From Pseudomonadales bacterium (GTDB lineage Bacteria > Pseudomonadota > Gammaproteobacteria > Pseudomonadales > Azotimanducaceae), in assembly GCA_024234635.1 (NCBI GenBank), contig JACKNX010000004.1, positions 124,001 through 188,000 on the forward strand: a stretch of 64,000 bases of DNA, read 5' to 3'. Shown here piece after piece: positions 61,300 through 64,000 of the stretch. The notes beneath the pieces are model-generated. The model ran no database searches. It was given only the letters and a program-made list of their open reading frames with translations, and was not told the DNA's origin. The position numbers and the translations under genes were made by a program. Position 1 is the first letter of the stretch. Every line of letters begins with the position of its first letter.

Positions 61300-63409
61300 C
61301 GCGGTGACAGGCAGACTCACCGTGGAGCGGCTGTTTGCCGCGCCTCCCATCAACCCCATACCACCGTCACGCCTGCGGTTTTCGCCCGACGGCAACCACC
61401 TGGCATGGCTGCAGGCTGCGGTGGACCAACCCGGGCGCCTGGAGTTGTGGAGCACGCCGACAACAGCGCCACGACCGAAATGCCTGCTCGATACCCGGGC
61501 CCTGGAAACCGGCCGCGTCAGCGCAGCGGACCGCGAACGCCAGGAGCGGCAACGCCAGTTCACCGCCGGTGTCAGCACCTTCGAATGGCTGGCCGACGGT
61601 GAACACCTGCTGGTGCCGCTCGCCGGCCAGACCCTTCTGCTCAGGCTGGATGGCAGCCACACGGCGCTGGCCCTCCCACGCGGGGAGATCGGCGACCTTC
61701 GCGCCTCGCCGCTCGGTACTTATCTGACGTATGTCGCGGACAACGATCTCTTCGTGTTTCGCCGGGACACCGGCGAGGAAATCCGCATCACCCACGACGG
61801 CAGCGAATGCGTCAGCAACGGTCTTGCGGAGTTCATCGCGCAGGAGGAGATGCACCGGTTCGAAGGCTACTGGTGGGCGCCGGACGAGCGACGACTGATC
61901 TTTACGCGCGTGGACAGCAGCACCATACCGGTTTCCCATCGCCTCGAGGTGGTCGCGGACGACGTAACCGCCATTGCTCAGCGGTACGCCTTCGCGGGCG
62001 GCCCCAACGCGCGCGTTGCGTTGCTGGAATTCGATCTGCGGACAGGCACCACCACCGCCCTGGACATCGGTCTTGGCGAGACGGATTACCTGGCGCGCGT
62101 GTCCTTCGTCGGGGACGTGCTGACAGTGCAGGTACAGAACCGTGCGCAGAACCGGCTGGAACTGCGGGGTGAGGACGAAAAGGGGTTTTGTACCTGGTTG
62201 GTCGAAACCAGCGACACCTGGATCAACCTGCACGACAATCTGCGTGCTATGGCGGACGGCCGCTACGTATGGACGTCGGAACGCGATGGCCTGGCGCGCC
62301 TTTATGTCGCTCGGATCGACGCATCGCAGCCACCCGTCCCCGTGACGCCGGACGATCTCCATGTCACCGCCGTACTCGGGAGCCACGGCAGCACTGTGTG
62401 GCTGCAGGGCTGGCGGGAACAGCCGACCGAACGTCATGTCTACCGGGTTCAGGTGCCAAGCGGATCGCTCACGTGCCTCACGACCGGCAGTCGATGGAAC
62501 GATGCCACCGTACATCCGGAGTCCGGTCAACTGGCGCGGGTGGTGAGCGACTTCACTACTCCCCCGTACCTTCTGCTCGCTTCAGGTGGCGGGGAGAGCA
62601 CGCTGGCACGGGTCGCCGCCGATCACCCCTGCCACAGCATCGAACGTGTGCCGGCCGTCTTCGGCACGCTCGCCGCTGCCGACGGTCAGACACTGCATTG
62701 GCGCATGACCGCGCCGCTGGCCGTGCATAGGGGTAGCGGTGGTCGTCATCCGGTCATCGTCTATGTCTATGGAGGGCCGGGCGCGCAACGCGTGTGCAAC
62801 GCCTGGCCGCCGATGCTGGTGCACCTGCTCAGCCACGCAGGTTATGGTGTGCTGGAACTGGATAACCGCGGCAGCGCCAACCGCGGCCGCACCTTCGAGG
62901 CCCCCATCTTCCATCACATGGGGGAAGTGGAAGTAGCCGACCAGGTGACAGCACTATCGGTTCTCGAGCGCTTTCCCTGGGCCGACGCGGACCGCATCGG
63001 TGTGCACGGTCACAGCTACGGCGGTTACATGACGCTGATGTGTCTGTGCAAGGCGGGCGATCGTTTCAAGGCCGGTGTCGCCGGGGCACCGGTTGCTGAC
63101 TGGCGGCTTTACGACACCCACTACACTGAGCGTTACCTTGGCAATCCTGCCGAGGATCTCACACCCTATGAGATGAGTTCGGTGCTGCCCTGCCTGGAGC
63201 GGCTCGCACGACCACTGCTGCTCGTACACGGCATGGCGGACGACAATGTCCTGTTCACCCACTCCACGCGACTGATGCGCGAACTGCAGCGTCTCGGCAA
63301 GCCATTCGAACTCATGACCTATCCCGGCTCCCGCCACGCGCTACAGGAGAAAGACGTGTCGCTGCATCGCCTGCATCACCTGCTCGATTTTTTCGACCGT
63401 CACCTGTGA
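61292..63409 (+). CDS. Prolyl oligopeptidase family (S9, DPP IV-like) peptidase
   Basis: The 705-residue enzyme has an N-terminal beta-propeller (about 1-460) and a C-terminal alpha/beta hydrolase. The catalytic serine is in GHSYGGYM, the aspartate in HGMADDNV and the histidine in GSRHAL. The DPP IV-type glutamate segment is present (about residue 180, AEFIAQEEMHR). There is no signal peptide, so it is likely cytoplasmic. Coupled to pepQ, it should release proline-containing peptides for the prolidase. Confidence 0.92.
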   Translation: MTDAVTGRLTVERLFAAPPINPIPPSRLRFSPDGNHLAWLQAAVDQPGRLELWSTPTTAPRPKCLLDTRALETGRVSAADRERQERQRQFTAGVSTFEWLADGEHLLVPLAGQTLLLRLDGSHTALALPRGEIGDLRASPLGTYLTYVADNDLFVFRRDTGEEIRITHDGSECVSNGLAEFIAQEEMHRFEGYWWAPDERRLIFTRVDSSTIPVSHRLEVVADDVTAIAQRYAFAGGPNARVALLEFDLRTGTTTALDIGLGETDYLARVSFVGDVLTVQVQNRAQNRLELRGEDEKGFCTWLVETSDTWINLHDNLRAMADGRYVWTSERDGLARLYVARIDASQPPVPVTPDDLHVTAVLGSHGSTVWLQGWREQPTERHVYRVQVPSGSLTCLTTGSRWNDATVHPESGQLARVVSDFTTPPYLLLASGGGESTLARVAADHPCHSIERVPAVFGTLAAADGQTLHWRMTAPLAVHRGSGGRHPVIVYVYGGPGAQRVCNAWPPMLVHLLSHAGYGVLELDNRGSANRGRTFEAPIFHHMGEVEVADQVTALSVLERFPWADADRIGVHGHSYGGYMTLMCLCKAGDRFKAGVAGAPVADWRLYDTHYTERYLGNPAEDLTPYEMSSVLPCLERLARPLLLVHGMADDNVLFTHSTRLMRELQRLGKPFELMTYPGSRHALQEKDVSLHRLHHLLDFFDRHL

Positions 63410-63870
63410 GTGTCGAGGTTCGCCCGGCCACCGTGGACGATGCCGGCACGCTGGTGGAATTCAACCTGGCCATGGCCAGTGAGACCGAGGATCGCCCACT
63501 CGATGCGCAACGGTTGGCCGCCGGTATCCGGCATGCGCTGATGCATCCGGAGGAGGCACGTTACCTGCTCGCCAGCCTGAACGGCGAGGCGGTTGGCGCC
63601 CTCATGCTGACCTTTGAGTGGAGCGACTGGCGCGCCGGACGGTTCTGGTGGATCCAGAGTGTCTATGTGGCGCCGTCACATCGACGTCGCGGCGTGTATC
63701 GCGCGCTCCACGAGCGTGTGAAAGCGATGGTGCGGGCAGACCCGCTGGCTTGCGGTATTCGACTCTATGTCGAACGGGAAAACGGGATTGCGCAGGCGAC
63801 CTACCGGAGTCTGGGAATGGACGAAACGCACTACCGCCTGTACGAAGAGGATTTCACCGCGACGGACTGA
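63406..63870 (+). CDS. GNAT-family N-acetyltransferase
   Basis: The 154-residue protein has the GNAT acetyl-CoA loop in SVYVAPSHRRRGVYRAL (R-x-x-G-x-(A)) and a C-terminal strand pattern with GIAQATYRSLGM. It starts at a GTG overlapping the S9 stop (GTGA). Its substrate, perhaps an amino acid or peptide given the neighbours, is not known. Confidence 0.9.
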   Translation: MSVEVRPATVDDAGTLVEFNLAMASETEDRPLDAQRLAAGIRHALMHPEEARYLLASLNGEAVGALMLTFEWSDWRAGRFWWIQSVYVAPSHRRRGVYRALHERVKAMVRADPLACGIRLYVERENGIAQATYRSLGMDETHYRLYEEDFTATD

Positions 63871-63879
63871 TACGCCCGC

Positions 63880-64000
63880 CTACATCGTGTGGGTGTGTCT
63901 GTCCGATTGCAGTGCCCCGGCCAGATAAGTCTCGATGCGGTTCTTGGCGATATTGTCCTGATCGTTGAACTGCACGCCAACACCCGCTGCACGATTGCCC
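63880..64000 (-). CDS. pilZ: C-terminal end of type IV pilus protein PilZ (partial, cut by window edge)
   Basis: The minus strand is open from the window edge to TAG at 63880-63882 and encodes 39 residues, ending IETYLAG-x-L-x-SDRHTHTM. That is the conserved C-terminus of PilZ, the type IV pilus biogenesis protein that founded the PilZ family, including the final THTM. GVGVQFND precedes it. It is convergent with the GNAT gene. The rest lies beyond the window. Confidence 0.8.
   Translation of the reverse strand, partial: GNRAAGVGVQFNDQDNIAKNRIETYLAGALQSDRHTHTM

Overview
The window is one contiguous, gene-dense chromosomal segment with high GC (roughly 60-65% by eye, not computed). It probably comes from a free-living aerobic gammaproteobacterium. 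The evidence is the GacA/CsrA pair, the uvrC-pgsA-tRNA-Cys neighbourhood, a TtpC-type TonB system with a DUF3450 protein, PilZ/DUF1631 proteins, bacterial FAN1, and a phoBR-pstSCAB-phoU locus. I cannot place it below class. No prophage, insertion sequence, CRISPR array or rRNA gene was seen.

Layout. 0-11 kb: the 3' end of a histidine kinase at the left edge, then a long minus-strand block: FAN1-type VRR-NUC nuclease, a nuclease-fused Rad3-family helicase, pyruvate kinase, a MORN-repeat secreted protein, a membrane Ser/Thr kinase, an FHA protein and an MBL hydrolase. 11-18.8 kb: an orphan hypothetical gene, csrA, rmuC, a hybrid histidine kinase whose start codon is not evident, a 2-hydroxyacid dehydrogenase, an S51-like peptidase and a beta-lactamase-family hydrolase. 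18.9-20 kb: tRNA-Leu followed at once by an array of perfect hairpins with three-base loops, then an orphan pseudopilin. 20-29.6 kb: a flavin monooxygenase-like protein, an amidohydrolase, an HEXXH peptidase with a TPR-like tail, copB, copA, a GH172 enzyme, an APC permease and tRNA-Cys. 29.8-33.2 kb: pgsA and uvrC, with gacA divergent from them. 33-42 kb: an acyl-CoA (probably glutaryl-CoA) dehydrogenase, an HDOD-like/GAF histidine kinase, pyrF, a PilZ protein, a DUF1631 protein, a NUDIX hydrolase and riboflavin synthase. 42.3-47.5 kb: a six-gene TonB energy operon. 47.9-57.5 kb: a dienelactone-hydrolase-like gene and the phosphate regulon locus, with Pho-box-like sites before phoB and phoU and a hairpin terminator between pstS and pstC. 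57.5-64 kb: a HAD hydrolase, a 17-bp tandem repeat, two small subunits of a molybdenum hydroxylase without their catalytic subunit, a peptidase pair (M24 and S9) with a GNAT acetyltransferase, and the C-terminal end of type IV pilus protein PilZ at the right edge.

Functional links. GacA and CsrA are two nodes of the Gac/Rsm cascade. The phosphate genes form a complete sensing and uptake unit. The TonB genes form one energy-transducing complex. FAN1 and the Rad3-like helicase overlap by 4 bp and look like one DNA-repair unit. The MORN-kinase-FHA trio looks like one envelope-to-cytoplasm phospho-signalling unit that I cannot match to a named system. The features most worth a second look are that trio (with a Thr-containing tripeptide repeat in the kinase activation loop), the FAN1-helicase pair, the hairpin array beside tRNA-Leu, and the hybrid kinase without a start codon.
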